The position numbers and the translations under genes were made by a program. Shown here one piece after another: positions 51,517 through 60,968 of a DNA stretch of 64,000 nt. The notes below the pieces were generated by a model. That model made no database searches and had not been told where the DNA came from. It was given only the letters and a program-made list of their open reading frames with translations. The stretch is from CAJINA01 sp964636125 (GTDB lineage Bacteria > Desulfobacterota > Desulfobacteria > Desulfobacterales > CAJINA01): assembly GCA_964636125.1 (NCBI GenBank), contig CAZWPX010000004.1:1-64000 (forward strand), given 5' to 3'. How positions within the stretch are numbered: position 1 is the first letter of the stretch; every line of letters starts with the position of its first letter.

Positions 51517-53499
51517 TTACTCTTCGGTTTTCTCTGCTTCGGCATTATCACTCACCGGTTTTTCATCTTCCGGTTGAGTCGGGGGCGAGTCTTCAGGGGT
51601 CCCTTTCTCTTTACTGTCTGTGGGATCAGCGGCCGGTTTCCGGATCAGGTCTGCATCAAGCTTGGAAGTGAACTCAAAATCCGGCTTTTTTTCAAGGATA
51701 AGGTCGTCCAGTTCATTCCCCTGGACAGTTTCCCTCTCAAGCAGCAGGTCGGCCAGCTTGTGCAGCAGGTCCATATTGTCATCCAGGACCTGTTTTGCGC
51801 GATTATACCCGTCACTGATCAGCTTTGAAACCTCTTTGTCAATTGTTCTGGCTGTTTCATCCGAATAGTCCCGGTGCTGGGCGATTTCTCTTCCCAGGAA
51901 AACCTGTTCTTCTCCCTGGGCATAAGACATGGGGCCAAGTGCTTCACTCATGCCCCATGTTTTGACCATCAACTGGGCGAGATCCGTGGCCTGCTTTATA
52001 TCATTGGAAGCCCCGGTACTGATCCTGTGGAAGACCACTTCTTCTGCTACCCGGCCGCCAAAAGCCACCGCCAGTTCACTTTCCAATTGGTCCTTATACT
52101 TGAAATCCCTTTCTTCAGGCAGAAACCAGGTGACCCCCGCGGCGCGGCCACGCGGAATGATGGTGATTTTGTTGACCGGGTCGGTGTTTGGCAAAAACCG
52201 GGCCACCAGGGCATGTCCCGCCTCATGGTAGGCGGTGGTTTTGCGGTCGTCTTCCCGAATTACTTTGGATTTGCGTTCCAGTCCCATATAGACTTTGTCT
52301 TTGGCGTCTTCAAGATCCTCCATGCCCACCTTTTCCTTGTCGCGCTTGGCGGCCATTAGAGCGGCTTCGTTTACCAGGTTTTCAAGATCAGCCCCTGAAA
52401 ACCCTGGGGTACCCTTGGCCAGGATGAGCGGTTTGACGTCATCTCCCACCGGGGTCTTTTTCATATGTACCCGTAAAATCTTTTCCCGGCCTTTGATATC
52501 CGGCAGGGGCACCATAACCTGGCGGTCAAACCGGCCGGGGCGCAACAGCGCAGGATCTAGGACATCCGGTCGATTTGTGGCTGAAATCAGAATGACCCCT
52601 TCGTTGGATTCGAACCCATCCATTTCCACCAGCAACTGGTTCAGGGTCTGTTCGCGTTCGTCATGGCCGCCGCCGAGCCCGGCACCCCGGTGTCGTCCCA
52701 CGGCATCGATTTCATCGATAAAGATGATGCAGGGTGCGTTCTTTTTGCCCTGTACGAAAAGATCCCTTACCCGGGAAGCGCCCACCCCCACAAACATCTC
52801 CACAAAATCCGAGCCGCTGATGCTGAAAAAAGGAACATCCGCTTCTCCTGCAATGGCCCTGGACAGCAGGGTTTTGCCGGTGCCCGGTGACCCCATCAAC
52901 AGCACGCCCTTGGGAATCCGCCCGCCGAGACGTGTAAATTTCTTGGGTTCGCGGAGAAACTCAACGATTTCGCCCAACTCCGCCTTGGCTTCATCAATGC
53001 CGGCCACATCCTCAAAGGTTACCTTGGCAAGTTGGTCAGTCTGCAGGCGCGCGCGGCTTTTTCCAAATGACATGGCTTTACCGCCGCCGGACTGCATCTG
53101 GCGCATGAAAAAGACCCACACCCCGATCAGTATAAGAATCGGGAACCAGGAAATCAGCATGGACATGTACCAGGGATTCTCCCGGGGCGGCTTGGCATTT
53201 ATCATAACGCCTTTTTGCCGGAGGTTGGCAATCAGGTTACTGTCCTGGGGGGTATAGACCTTGTAGTGTTTTTTGTTAATGTCCGTCACGTAGAGTTCCT
53301 GCCCCTGCATGACCACGTCGGCCACCCTTTCATCATCCACCATGGCGAGGAAATCGGTATAGCTGATGCTGGTTTCGGCAATATTCTGCGGGTTGAAAAG
53401 ACTGTAAAGCATCAGCATCATCAGGACAATGACGATCCACAAGGCCATGTTCTTATAAAAAGGATTCAAAAGTCGGTTCCTCCTCAGGGTTGGGGTCAA
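51517..53499 (-). CDS. ftsH: ATP-dependent zinc metalloprotease FtsH
   Basis: A 660-residue membrane protease. Two helices (near 15-33 and 113-131) flank a small periplasmic domain. The AAA+ core has Walker A GSPGTGKT and Walker B IIFIDEIDAVG, and the protease site is HEAGH. It degrades membrane and some soluble proteins. An acidic, low-complexity tail of about 45 residues follows the usual end. It is between tilS and folP, as in many genomes. GGAGGAACC lies before the ATG. Confidence 0.97.
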   Translation of the reverse strand: MTPTLRRNRLLNPFYKNMALWIVIVLMMLMLYSLFNPQNIAETSISYTDFLAMVDDERVADVVMQGQELYVTDINKKHYKVYTPQDSNLIANLRQKGVMINAKPPRENPWYMSMLISWFPILILIGVWVFFMRQMQSGGGKAMSFGKSRARLQTDQLAKVTFEDVAGIDEAKAELGEIVEFLREPKKFTRLGGRIPKGVLLMGSPGTGKTLLSRAIAGEADVPFFSISGSDFVEMFVGVGASRVRDLFVQGKKNAPCIIFIDEIDAVGRHRGAGLGGGHDEREQTLNQLLVEMDGFESNEGVILISATNRPDVLDPALLRPGRFDRQVMVPLPDIKGREKILRVHMKKTPVGDDVKPLILAKGTPGFSGADLENLVNEAALMAAKRDKEKVGMEDLEDAKDKVYMGLERKSKVIREDDRKTTAYHEAGHALVARFLPNTDPVNKITIIPRGRAAGVTWFLPEERDFKYKDQLESELAVAFGGRVAEEVVFHRISTGASNDIKQATDLAQLMVKTWGMSEALGPMSYAQGEEQVFLGREIAQHRDYSDETARTIDKEVSKLISDGYNRAKQVLDDNMDLLHKLADLLLERETVQGNELDDLILEKKPDFEFTSKLDADLIRKPAADPTDSKEKGTPEDSPPTQPEDEKPVSDNAEAEKTEE

Positions 53500-53602
53500 G
53501 TTTCGGCAGACTGGATGGTTCTTTTAACAACAGTCGCCGGCATATTTACGGGCAGCTTGTGTATCAGAAAGCCCGAAATTGTTCCAATAGCAAAAATAAG
53601 CA

Positions 53603-55066
53603 CTATTTTTCATCTGGCAAAACAAATTTTACCTCCAAGACCTGCCGGGTCCGGTCCGTAACGCTGCAGTCCCGGGCGCGCTGATACCCGACGACCCAGA
53701 GGATCCTGTCATCACTGACAAGCACCGGGCACCGCCCTCTCTCTGGTTGGGGCACCCTGCGTTCATTGAAGAGTTTTTTTACCTTTTTTGATCCTTGCAT
53801 GCCAAAGGGTGTAAAGCGATCCCCCGGCTGATAGTTGCGGACGATCAACGGGAACTTGAGTCGGTCTATATCAAAAAACGCGCTGTGCTGTCCAGAACCG
53901 CCTACTTCTATTGCTGCCGGCAGCTCCTTGCAGCTAAAAATAAGACTGGCACCGCTGGTTGGCAGTGCCTGGTTAAAGAGACCTGCAACCGGTATGCTGT
54001 CCGCTTCGATCAGGTAGTGGTAGGCGGCGGCAGGGGGGTGCGGCGCCAACGGTTTACGCGGGCGGTCCATGACGGCCAGTACCAGCTGGTCGCCTTGTTT
54101 CACCGCTGCTATGAGCCCGGGTAGATCCACCCGGGCGTTCTCCGGGCCGCTGGTTACAAGCTGATGGAGTGCTTCAATATGGCCAAACGTAACCCGCCTC
54201 AGGCTGCCCCGGAGCAGGGTAATGGCCCGGCGGAGAATTCGCCTGAAAGGGGCTATGTCAAATTCACCGAGCGCGGCAATATCGAGGCTCAGCTGCCGGG
54301 GGCTCCGGGCGGTGATAACGGACTCGCACAGGGGGTCGGTCAGCGAAGACAGCCACTGATTTTCATCTCCGGTAATCCGGGCGGTGCGGTGCAGGGTTGC
54401 GACGATGTTGGCGTTGAAATTGTTTTTGAGCATTGGCAGCAGCTGGTGCCTTATACGGTTGCGGGTAAAGCGCATGTCCAGATTGGAGAGGTCGTTTACG
54501 TATTCAAGCTGCCGCCGGTTAAGGTAGTTGAGAAGGCGGTCCCGGGTCAGATTGATCAGGGGGCGTACGATCCATCCGTCCCGAACCGGCGGAATGCCGG
54601 AAAGTCCCAGCGGTCCGGAACCTCTCAATATATTCATCAGGACCAATTCCGCACTGTCTTCACTGTGGTGACCAAGGGCCAGTTTCTGGCAGCCGGCCGT
54701 GCGCATGACACGCTTATAAAAGGTATACCGGACTTCCCTGGCCGCCTCTTCTATAGAAAGGCCCTGTTCCCGGCGATAGGCGGCTACATCCTGCTTTGCA
54801 AAGTGAAACGGCAGGTCCCGTTGTACGGCCAGGGTTTTCACAAACCGGGCCTCCTGTGCGGCCTCCGGGCGGAGGCCATGGTCCAGGTGGGCGACGGCCA
54901 GGGTAATGCTGAAGCGATGGGCCAGTTCATTGAGGATGTTCAGCAGGGCGACTGAATCCGGTCCTCCGGACACCCCCACCAGAACCCTGTCGCCGGCGGC
55001 GAGCATATCGTGTTCCGCTACGTCTGCCGCAACGGTTTCAAGGATAGTCTGCCCGGTCACTTTCAC
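53603..55066 (-). CDS. tilS: tRNA(Ile)-lysidine synthase
   Basis: About 487 residues with the PP-loop motif VGVSGGPDSVALL near the start, the ALGHHSEDSAE stretch, and C-terminal TilS domains. It modifies cytidine 34 of tRNA-Ile to lysidine, changing AUG reading to AUA. A GTG start at 55066 is chosen because it overlaps the stop of the upstream gene as GTGA; the longer reading to 55120 adds residues that are unlike the family. Confidence 0.93.
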   Translation of the reverse strand: MKVTGQTILETVAADVAEHDMLAAGDRVLVGVSGGPDSVALLNILNELAHRFSITLAVAHLDHGLRPEAAQEARFVKTLAVQRDLPFHFAKQDVAAYRREQGLSIEEAAREVRYTFYKRVMRTAGCQKLALGHHSEDSAELVLMNILRGSGPLGLSGIPPVRDGWIVRPLINLTRDRLLNYLNRRQLEYVNDLSNLDMRFTRNRIRHQLLPMLKNNFNANIVATLHRTARITGDENQWLSSLTDPLCESVITARSPRQLSLDIAALGEFDIAPFRRILRRAITLLRGSLRRVTFGHIEALHQLVTSGPENARVDLPGLIAAVKQGDQLVLAVMDRPRKPLAPHPPAAAYHYLIEADSIPVAGLFNQALPTSGASLIFSCKELPAAIEVGGSGQHSAFFDIDRLKFPLIVRNYQPGDRFTPFGMQGSKKVKKLFNERRVPQPERGRCPVLVSDDRILWVVGYQRARDCSVTDRTRQVLEVKFVLPDEK

Positions 55067-55449
55067 AGCAGCCTGTTTGCGATGTGAGCCTGTACGAGCT
55101 CGGAAACCTTTTTGTCCCAATATCCGAACACGCCGGTGCGGACCGACACTTCAGTCATGTCAGGACCCACGATGGTGACGGTGGTTGTAACAGGTGTTTC
55201 ATCGGATTTTTTAGCAGTGATGGTCGTTGTGATACCGCTGGATTCCTTTTTAACAACTATCATCTTGAGGCTTTGCAACGCCTCAAGGCTGGCCGTAACT
55301 GTTTTGTCGAAAGGGGCCTGGTAGGTTCTTTTTAATTCACCGGCGACATAGGTATAGACCCCGGCACCGGCGCCGGCCACCAGCGCGGCACAGCCCGAGC
55401 AGGTGATAAGGCCAAGAAGCATACAGGCTGCAGCTATTTGTTTGATCAT
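55063..55449 (-). CDS. DUF3568-type exported protein
   Basis: About 128 residues from ATG 55449, which has GGGAGAC upstream. A signal peptide (AAACMLLGLITCSGCAAL) may carry a lipoprotein cysteine. The mature protein has GAGAGVYTYVAGELKRTY and a beta-rich body, as in the DUF3568 family. It is probably periplasmic or membrane-attached. Function is unknown. It overlaps tilS by 4 bp. Confidence 0.8.
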   Translation of the reverse strand: MIKQIAAACMLLGLITCSGCAALVAGAGAGVYTYVAGELKRTYQAPFDKTVTASLEALQSLKMIVVKKESSGITTTITAKKSDETPVTTTVTIVGPDMTEVSVRTGVFGYWDKKVSELVQAHIANRLL

Positions 55450-55584
55450 TTTGAGGTCTCCCTTCATCGGAATGGTCCGGCCGTGTTTCTCTGTAAACGA
55501 CCGTCTGGAACGGTATGACAGCATTTTGCATAAGTCAACCAAAATCAAAATGGATAAAATAACAGACCGCGGTCACTTTTTTGC

Positions 55585-55612
55585 TTGAAAAAATGGTTTT
55601 ATGACGTATATT
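55585..55612 (+). promoter_or_regulatory. Promoter of the SRP RNA gene
   Basis: TTGAAA at 55585-55590 and TATATT at 55607-55612 are separated by 16 bases. The first base of the predicted RNA is about eight bases downstream, the usual initiation distance. Confidence 0.7.
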
Positions 55613-55619
55613 CACTGCC

Positions 55620-55867
55620 GGTTGCGCTAGGCGGGGCGCTAGCGGTGCCCTTTGCCCGAAATCCGCTTATGCGGGGCTGAATTCCTCCTTGAGGATCACC
55701 TCTCTGGAGGCATCCGATAGCTGGCCGGCCCCCACGCAACAGACGGTTACGAACCTCGTCAGGTCCGGAAGGAAGCAGCGATAAGTAATGCGGTTTGTGT
55801 CGTGGTCAGGTCCCGGTCATGTGAAGAGTGCTTTCAACGGAAACGATTCGAGGGGAGGTGCGCAGCC
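55620..55867 (+). ncRNA. ffs: Signal recognition particle RNA, large bacterial type
   Basis: The conserved S-domain core GTCAGGTCCGGAAGGAAGCA is at 55759-55778, closed by a stem (CCACGCAACAGAC with GTTTGTGTCGTGG). Upstream is an Alu-like domain (GGCGGGGCGCTAGCGGTGCCC and CCGAAATCCGCT) similar to that of Bacillus scRNA. The two ends pair (GGTTGCGC with GCGCAGCC). The RNA is about 248 bases and forms the particle with Ffh for targeting membrane proteins. Promoter and terminator fit these ends. Confidence 0.92.
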
Positions 55868-55875
55868 ATCTTCCT

Positions 55876-55915
55876 TGTCTCTCAGTGTCTCACCATGATC
55901 CTGAGAGACATTTTT
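55876..55915 (+). terminator. Terminator of the SRP RNA gene
   Basis: TGTCTCTCAG pairs perfectly with CTGAGAGACA around a 15-base loop, followed by five T's. It lies nine bases after the predicted RNA end. Confidence 0.88.
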
Positions 55916-55964
55916 GCCTGTCTAAAACTCTGCCTTTAATGTGTCAAATCCTGTGTTTATCATC

Positions 55965-55992
55965 TTGACATCTGTCCATATCGTCTTATTTT
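55965..55992 (+). promoter_or_regulatory. Promoter of grpE-dnaK
   Basis: TTGACA at 55965-55970 and TATTTT at 55987-55992 with a 16-base spacer, about 55 bp before the grpE ATG. No CIRCE element (TTAGCACTC...) is seen, so HrcA control is not evident. A clear sigma-32 pattern is also not seen. Confidence 0.55.
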
Positions 55993-56047
55993 CTTTCAAA
56001 ACTTTTTTGTTCGGATTTTTAAATCAAGCGGGAGATAAAACTGGGGT

Positions 56048-56680
56048 ATGAGCCATAAAAATGAAGCGGGACAGGCCGCCGGCGACCAGGCCGTTGACCC
56101 ATCGGCGGAGCTGTCCGAAAAAGCAGGTCCAGACGCTGAGGTGTCTGCAGAGACAAAGACGAAATCAGAAAAGAAACCCGGGAAGAAAAAAAGCCGCGGG
56201 GCCGCTGACGATAAGGCCGCCAAACTCGAGAGCGCTGAGAAAAAGGCCGTTGAGAATTATGACCGGTTTCTGAGAATTTCAGCCGAGTTTGAAAATTTTA
56301 AAAAACGCAAGGAGCGTGAGGCCGCAGATTTCAGGAAATACGCAAATGAGACCCTGGTCAAGGACCTGTTGCCGGTGGTTGATAACCTGCAGCGGGCCAT
56401 TGAGACCACATCCGAAAACGAGGATGCCGTCAACAGTATTCTGGAAGGCGTCGACATGACCCTCAAGGAAATCTTCAAGGTGCTGGAAAAGTTTGCGGTA
56501 AAAGCGGTGGATGCCGTGGGGAATCCCTTCGATCCGGTTTACCATCAGGCTGTTATGCAGGAAGAGACGGCCGAGCACCCTGAGAACACCGTTTTGAAGG
56601 AGTTGCAAAAAGGCTATACCATGCATGACCGGCTTCTGCGCCCGTCCATGGTGGTTGTATCCAAAGCGGCTCCTGAGTAA
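56048..56680 (+). CDS. grpE: Nucleotide exchange factor GrpE
   Basis: A 210-residue protein. A charged, Lys/Ala-rich N-terminal region precedes the long coiled coil (NYDRFLRISAEFENFKKRKERE). The C-terminal beta domain has FDPVYHQAVMQEE and LQKGYTMHDRLLRPSMV, which is diagnostic. GrpE releases ADP from DnaK. dnaK follows 76 bp downstream. Confidence 0.95.
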   Translation: MSHKNEAGQAAGDQAVDPSAELSEKAGPDAEVSAETKTKSEKKPGKKKSRGAADDKAAKLESAEKKAVENYDRFLRISAEFENFKKRKEREAADFRKYANETLVKDLLPVVDNLQRAIETTSENEDAVNSILEGVDMTLKEIFKVLEKFAVKAVDAVGNPFDPVYHQAVMQEETAEHPENTVLKELQKGYTMHDRLLRPSMVVVSKAAPE

Positions 56681-56756
56681 GATTATAAAAAACACTAACG
56701 TATTAAGAAAATAAACAGATAGATACTATTTTTTCGAAAGGCAAGGAGGACATAAG

Positions 56757-58694
56757 ATGGGTAAAATCATCGGAATCGATCTTGGCACCACCAACTCATG
56801 TGTCGCGGTTATGGAAGGCGGCGATGCCAATGTGATCACCAATCCTGAAGGCGGTCGGACAACCCCTTCCAGCGTGGCTATTTCCGAAAGTGATGAGAGA
56901 TTGGTGGGGCAGATTGCCAAACGCCAGGCGATTACAAACCCCGAAAACACGGTGTTTGGTGTGAAGCGGCTGATAGGCAGGAAATATTCATCCGCAGAGG
57001 TGCAAAGTGACAAGAAGATACTGCCTTACAAGATAGAAGAAGCCTCCAATGGCGACACCCGGATTAATCTCAGGGGCAAGCAGTACAGCCCGGCCGAGAT
57101 TTCCGCATTCATCCTTTCCAACATCAAGAAAACCGCAGAGGAATACCTGGGCGAGAAGATCACCGATGCTGTTGTGACGGTTCCGGCGTATTTTAATGAC
57201 AGCCAGCGCCAGGCAACCAAAGACGCCGGCAAGATTGCCGGTCTCAACATCCTGCGAATTATCAATGAACCCACCGCAGCCTCTCTGGCCTATGGCCTGG
57301 ACAAGAAAAGTGAAGAAAAGATTGCCGTGTTTGACCTGGGCGGCGGTACGTTTGACGTCAGCGTCCTCGAGATAGGCGAAGGTGTCTTTGAAGTAAAATC
57401 CACCAATGGCGACACCCATCTCGGTGGAGAGGATTTTGACCTGCGCCTGATCGATTACCTGGCCGACGAGTTCCACAAAGACCAGGGGATAAATCTGCGC
57501 GGCGACAAGATGGCCCTGCAGCGTTTGAAAGAGGCGGCCGAGAAGGCCAAAATGGAACTTTCAACCTCCATGGAGTCCGAAGTCAACCTGCCTTTTATTA
57601 CCGCGGATGCCAGTGGCCCCAAGCACCTGAATATCAAAATTACGCGGGCGAAACTCGAATCCCTGATTGATGACCTGCTGGCCAAACTGGAAGGCCCCTG
57701 TCGAACCGCCATGCGTGATGCCGGTTTCAGTGCCGGAGAGATTAATGAGGTGATTCTCGTGGGCGGCATGACCCGGATGCCTGCGGTTCAGAGTATGGTC
57801 AAAAGAATTTTTGGTAAAGAGCCCAACAAAACTGTCAATCCCGACGAAGTGGTAGCTCTGGGAGCGGCTATCCAGGGCGGTGTTCTGGGTGGAGATGTCA
57901 AAGATGTTCTGCTGCTTGATGTAACCCCCTTGTCTCTTGGGATTGAGACCCTGGGCGGGGTGATGACCCGGCTGATCGAAAAGAACACCACAATTCCCAC
58001 CAAGAAGAGCCAAATCTTCTCAACTGCGGCTGACAGCCAGCCTGCTGTGTCCATTCATGTCCTCCAGGGGGAGCGTGAAATGGCTGGCGGCAACAAGACC
58101 CTGGGCCGTTTTGAACTGGTCGGCATACCGCCAGCGCCGCGTGGGGTTCCCCAGATCGAAGTCGCTTTTGATATCGATGCCAACGGGATCGTGAATGTGT
58201 CCGCCAAGGACCAGGCCACCGGCAAAGAACAATCCATCCAGATTACAGCGTCCTCCGGTTTGACCAAGGAGGAGATTGAGGCCGCCGAAAAAGAAGCTGA
58301 AATGCATGCGGACGAGGACCGTAAGAAAAAGGAACTCGTAGAAGCCCGCAACACGGCTGACAGCCTGATTTATTCCACTGAAAAATCGATCAAAGACCTC
58401 GGGGACAAGGTTGATGAAGAAACGAAAAGCAAGGTTGCCGCCGCCACCGAACCGCTCAGAAAAGCGATGGAAGGTGATGACGTTGAAGAAATTAAAAAAC
58501 TCAGTGAAGAACTGACCCAGGCATCCCATAAACTTGCTGAAGCCATGTACCAGCAGGCTTCCGCAGAAGGCGCGCAGCCCGGTGCAGAAGGGGCCGGTCC
58601 CGGACCTGAAGGCCCTGGGCAGGCTGCTGCCGGTGCACCTGACGATGATGTTGTGGATGCTGATTTTGAAGAGGTCAAAGACGAAAAGAAGTAG
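56757..58694 (+). CDS. dnaK: Chaperone protein DnaK
   Basis: A 645-residue Hsp70. The N-terminal ATPase starts GKIIGIDLGTTNSCVAVMEGG and has AVFDLGGGTFDVSVLE and ILVGGMTRMPAVQ. The substrate domain and lid follow, and the tail is Gly/Pro/Ala-rich before the end DDDVVDADFEEVKD. It folds and holds proteins together with DnaJ and GrpE; dnaJ is not in the window. AAGGAGGAC precedes the ATG. Confidence 0.98.
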   Translation: MGKIIGIDLGTTNSCVAVMEGGDANVITNPEGGRTTPSSVAISESDERLVGQIAKRQAITNPENTVFGVKRLIGRKYSSAEVQSDKKILPYKIEEASNGDTRINLRGKQYSPAEISAFILSNIKKTAEEYLGEKITDAVVTVPAYFNDSQRQATKDAGKIAGLNILRIINEPTAASLAYGLDKKSEEKIAVFDLGGGTFDVSVLEIGEGVFEVKSTNGDTHLGGEDFDLRLIDYLADEFHKDQGINLRGDKMALQRLKEAAEKAKMELSTSMESEVNLPFITADASGPKHLNIKITRAKLESLIDDLLAKLEGPCRTAMRDAGFSAGEINEVILVGGMTRMPAVQSMVKRIFGKEPNKTVNPDEVVALGAAIQGGVLGGDVKDVLLLDVTPLSLGIETLGGVMTRLIEKNTTIPTKKSQIFSTAADSQPAVSIHVLQGEREMAGGNKTLGRFELVGIPPAPRGVPQIEVAFDIDANGIVNVSAKDQATGKEQSIQITASSGLTKEEIEAAEKEAEMHADEDRKKKELVEARNTADSLIYSTEKSIKDLGDKVDEETKSKVAAATEPLRKAMEGDDVEEIKKLSEELTQASHKLAEAMYQQASAEGAQPGAEGAGPGPEGPGQAAAGAPDDDVVDADFEEVKDEKK

Positions 58695-58722
58695 TGGACC
58701 GGCCTGTTCCGGATAAAAATTT

Positions 58723-58758
58723 AAAGCCCGTGGTCAGATCGCCGCGGGCTTTGTTTTT
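58723..58758 (+). terminator. Terminator after dnaK
   Basis: AAAGCCCG pairs with CGGGCTTT, followed by G and five T's. The next 250 bp, up to 59005, show no gene that I can support. Confidence 0.82.
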
Positions 58759-59005
58759 GGTTTTCCGGGTCAGGAAAGGACTTACCCAGGCTTCGGATTA
58801 CGCGCAAATTGTGTAGTTCCAATTTGCGGGGGCGGCAAATTAGGATTTTGTTTCAAGGTTGGGAAAGGGGCACGGTGCCGTGACGGGAACCATCGTAAAC
58901 ACCATTGCAATTTAATCGTTGGTATTGGCGTGAATCTTTTGGAATTGAGGGAAATTAGCGTTGTGAATATGCTGCCGGCCATATTCCTCCCGCTCATCTA
59001 TTTCA

Positions 59006-59605
59006 TCATCCGGCATTGGCTTTCAGCAATTTACTGACCGCCTGCCCACGCCATTTGCCCCTTCCTGAAGCCGTTGGAACCTTTTTGGCTTCCAGTTCCC
59101 GGGCTATCTTCTCAAATGAGGCCCCGCTGCTGCGCAGGGATACGATGGTTTCCATCAGGTCTGTCTCCGAGCCGACCGGTGGGGGCGGGGCAGTTTCAAG
59201 CGTCTGCTCTAAATCTACGGGCTTCGGGTCTACGGGCTTCGGATCGGCAGGTTTCGGAGCGGCAGGTTCCGGGACTGGTGGCGCCTGGCTGTCCAATGGC
59301 TCTGTCGAGTTTGCCGGCTCGATTCCGGCGGTGGCTTCAAATGCGGCCGCAATACGCTCCAGTGCGGCGGCTGCTTTGTCCTGGGCCTTAAGGCTTTTTT
59401 CGCTAATCTGGACCATCAGTTCGATATGTTTTTTGATATCCTGCAGCTGGTCACCAGTATGGACCTTTTTGTGGTAGTTGCCTTTGCGGTCCTTGTGGTG
59501 CTGGCGGTCGTGCTGATGACGATGCTGCGGATTGTCGTAGTTTTTGCGGGGGCGGTCAAACCGTTTCAGGTTGCCGGTTCGCAGGTTGTGCAGAAAATCA
59601 CTCAT
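59006..59605 (-). CDS. Hypothetical protein with recombinase-like C-terminal segment
   Basis: A 199-residue soluble protein. The first 45 residues are His/Arg-rich and very basic. A helical segment follows (KHIELMVQISEKSLKAQDKAAAALERIAAAF), then a Pro-rich linker with KPxD repeats (about 115-135). The last 50 residues (SLRSSGASFEKIARELEAKKVPTASGRGKWRGQAVSKLL) resemble the helix-turn-helix part of serine-recombinase C-terminal domains, as in resolvases. There is no catalytic resolvase domain. GGAGCAACC lies before the ATG. It may bind DNA; the true role is unknown. Confidence 0.65.
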   Translation of the reverse strand: MSDFLHNLRTGNLKRFDRPRKNYDNPQHRHQHDRQHHKDRKGNYHKKVHTGDQLQDIKKHIELMVQISEKSLKAQDKAAAALERIAAAFEATAGIEPANSTEPLDSQAPPVPEPAAPKPADPKPVDPKPVDLEQTLETAPPPPVGSETDLMETIVSLRSSGASFEKIARELEAKKVPTASGRGKWRGQAVSKLLKANAG

Positions 59606-60276
59606 GTGGTTGCTCCTTTGACATAATATCTAAACGCTATAAGTTTCAGGTCTATTCCTGTTTATCAGCACAATCCGGATGTTACCGCAGTCTGCTGGCA
59701 GGCCCTGCCCGACCCCCGATGAGGATGTTGGCCTCCAAAGATGCCTGGCAGGGACAGCGTCCCTGGCGGGATCAAAATCAATTCCCGGAAACAGCTACTG
59801 TTTTTCTGCGGATAAGAATTTCGCCGACTTTAATCTGCGCCGATATCAGGAATTTACAGGCGCCCGGTTCTTTTACAGTCAGATTCACGTGTCATTGGGT
59901 GCGGTCAATAGAGAGAAATCTATCGGGCTGAATCGTCAACTGAAGGCAAAAGACAGACTATAATATTGTTGAACAGCCAAATGTCAAGCCTATTATTTAA
60001 ATATAAGCATGTTGGGATGAAAAGCACGTTATTAATATTTTGCGATATTTAAAAGGGTGTGTTAGGACCCTCGATTTCCGGGGCAGCATCTGGTAAGACT
60101 TTGGGCAGGGGGCCGGCTCCGGAAAAGGAGGCTCAACCGAACAGGATGATGGGGACGGTTACTGAAACGATTGGCATCCCGGTGAGAGGCTGGTTGTCAG
60201 CCACAGGGTTACACCATGAGCTGTTTTCAGAAACAGGCCGGCCTGATTCTAAAAAACATGGAAAAGGATACCATTG
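59606..60276. other. Gap of about 670 bp without a supported gene
   Basis: Short ORFs at 59679-59963 and 60059-60277 have no ribosome site, no familiar motif and poor composition. The part at 59950-60060 is AT-rich (TATTATTTAAATATAAGC), which is unusual for this window. It could hold promoters or remains of a lost gene. No clear hairpin terminator was seen. Confidence 0.5.
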
Positions 60277-60531
60277 ATGAAAGATGACAAAGGGTTATAT
60301 TACTACCCGTTTCCACAGAACAAGCGGGTGCGCATGTATGTAAGCCAGGTGGCGGATGACATCTGTTTCAGGATGTGGAATACGGATCAGCCCAAGCTCT
60401 GGGATGAGCATGGGTGGGTCCCTTATGACGCCATTCGACAGGCCATGGGTATCTATTCCGGCAAAGGGTTTGACCCCGGTAAAGCCTATGACCTGGATGC
60501 GGCCCGGGCGCTTATTGCTGGAGATCGGTAA
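60277..60531 (+). CDS. Small hypothetical protein
   Basis: An 84-residue soluble protein, MKDDKGLYYYPFPQNKRVRMYV, with a Trp-containing middle part (FRMWNTDQPKLWDEHGWVPYDAI). The composition looks like a real small domain. GGAAAAGGATACC precedes the ATG. I do not recognise it. It stands alone between a long gap and a palindromic repeat. Confidence 0.6.
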   Translation: MKDDKGLYYYPFPQNKRVRMYVSQVADDICFRMWNTDQPKLWDEHGWVPYDAIRQAMGIYSGKGFDPGKAYDLDAARALIAGDR

Positions 60532-60625
60532 GATCTGTCTTTAGCGGGATTCCCTGCCAGCGGGCCTCTTAAAGAGCAGCCCCCGTCGCGCCTTATGCCA
60601 CCGGCGAGATTCCCCGGCACCCGGT

Positions 60626-60789
60626 TAGGGCTCGCGCAAAAACAACTTCACATTTTCAAAGCCCAACCATCTCAATCAGCGGCGTTGCAAAAATACGAAA
60701 TATGCCCGATAGTTCTTAATTTTTGCGCCTTGCTGATTGAGTGCTTGAACCCTGAAAATTTGCGAACTTATTTTTGCGCGAACCCTTAG
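60626..60789 (+). repeat. Palindromic element, family C
   Basis: About 164 bp with imperfect inverted ends of more than 50 bp: left TAGGGCTCGCGCAAAAACAA and further CTCAATCAGC; the complement of the right end is TAAGGGTTCGCGCAAAAATAA and CTCAATCAGC. The right end contains the TAA stop of the minus-strand small gene at 60786-60968. There is one copy in this window. Its layout is the same as that of families A and B, although the sequence is different. Confidence 0.75.
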
Positions 60790-60968
60790 CTGGCCGTGAA
60801 CAGTCCACCCGTGTGCCCCGGGGCCGAGCGGATGGTCACCAGCACCTGGTGCCACCAGGTCTGCAGGCCGCCATCGGCCCGGTCTACAAAAAACTTGGCC
60901 CGGGAGATAGCCATATCCCGGCCATAATCGGCCACAAGCTGCCTGGCTTTTTTTTCCACGGTTGTCAT
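60786..60968 (-). CDS. Small hypothetical protein
   Basis: A 60-residue protein starting MTTVEKKARQLVADYGRDMA at ATG 60968, which has AAAGGAGTCG upstream. It appears alpha-helical with WWHQVLVTIRSA in the second half. No family is recognised. The stop codon is at the end of the family C palindrome. Confidence 0.6.
   Translation of the reverse strand: MTTVEKKARQLVADYGRDMAISRAKFFVDRADGGLQTWWHQVLVTIRSAPGHTGGLFTAS

Noticed and set aside
55993..56047. A CIRCE operator in front of grpE
   Set aside because: No TTAGCACTC/GAGTGCTAA inverted repeat is present between the promoter and the start codon.
59679..60277. Short ORFs (59679-59963 and 60059-60277) in the large gap
   Set aside because: Neither has a ribosome site, membrane segment or familiar motif; the composition looks non-coding.
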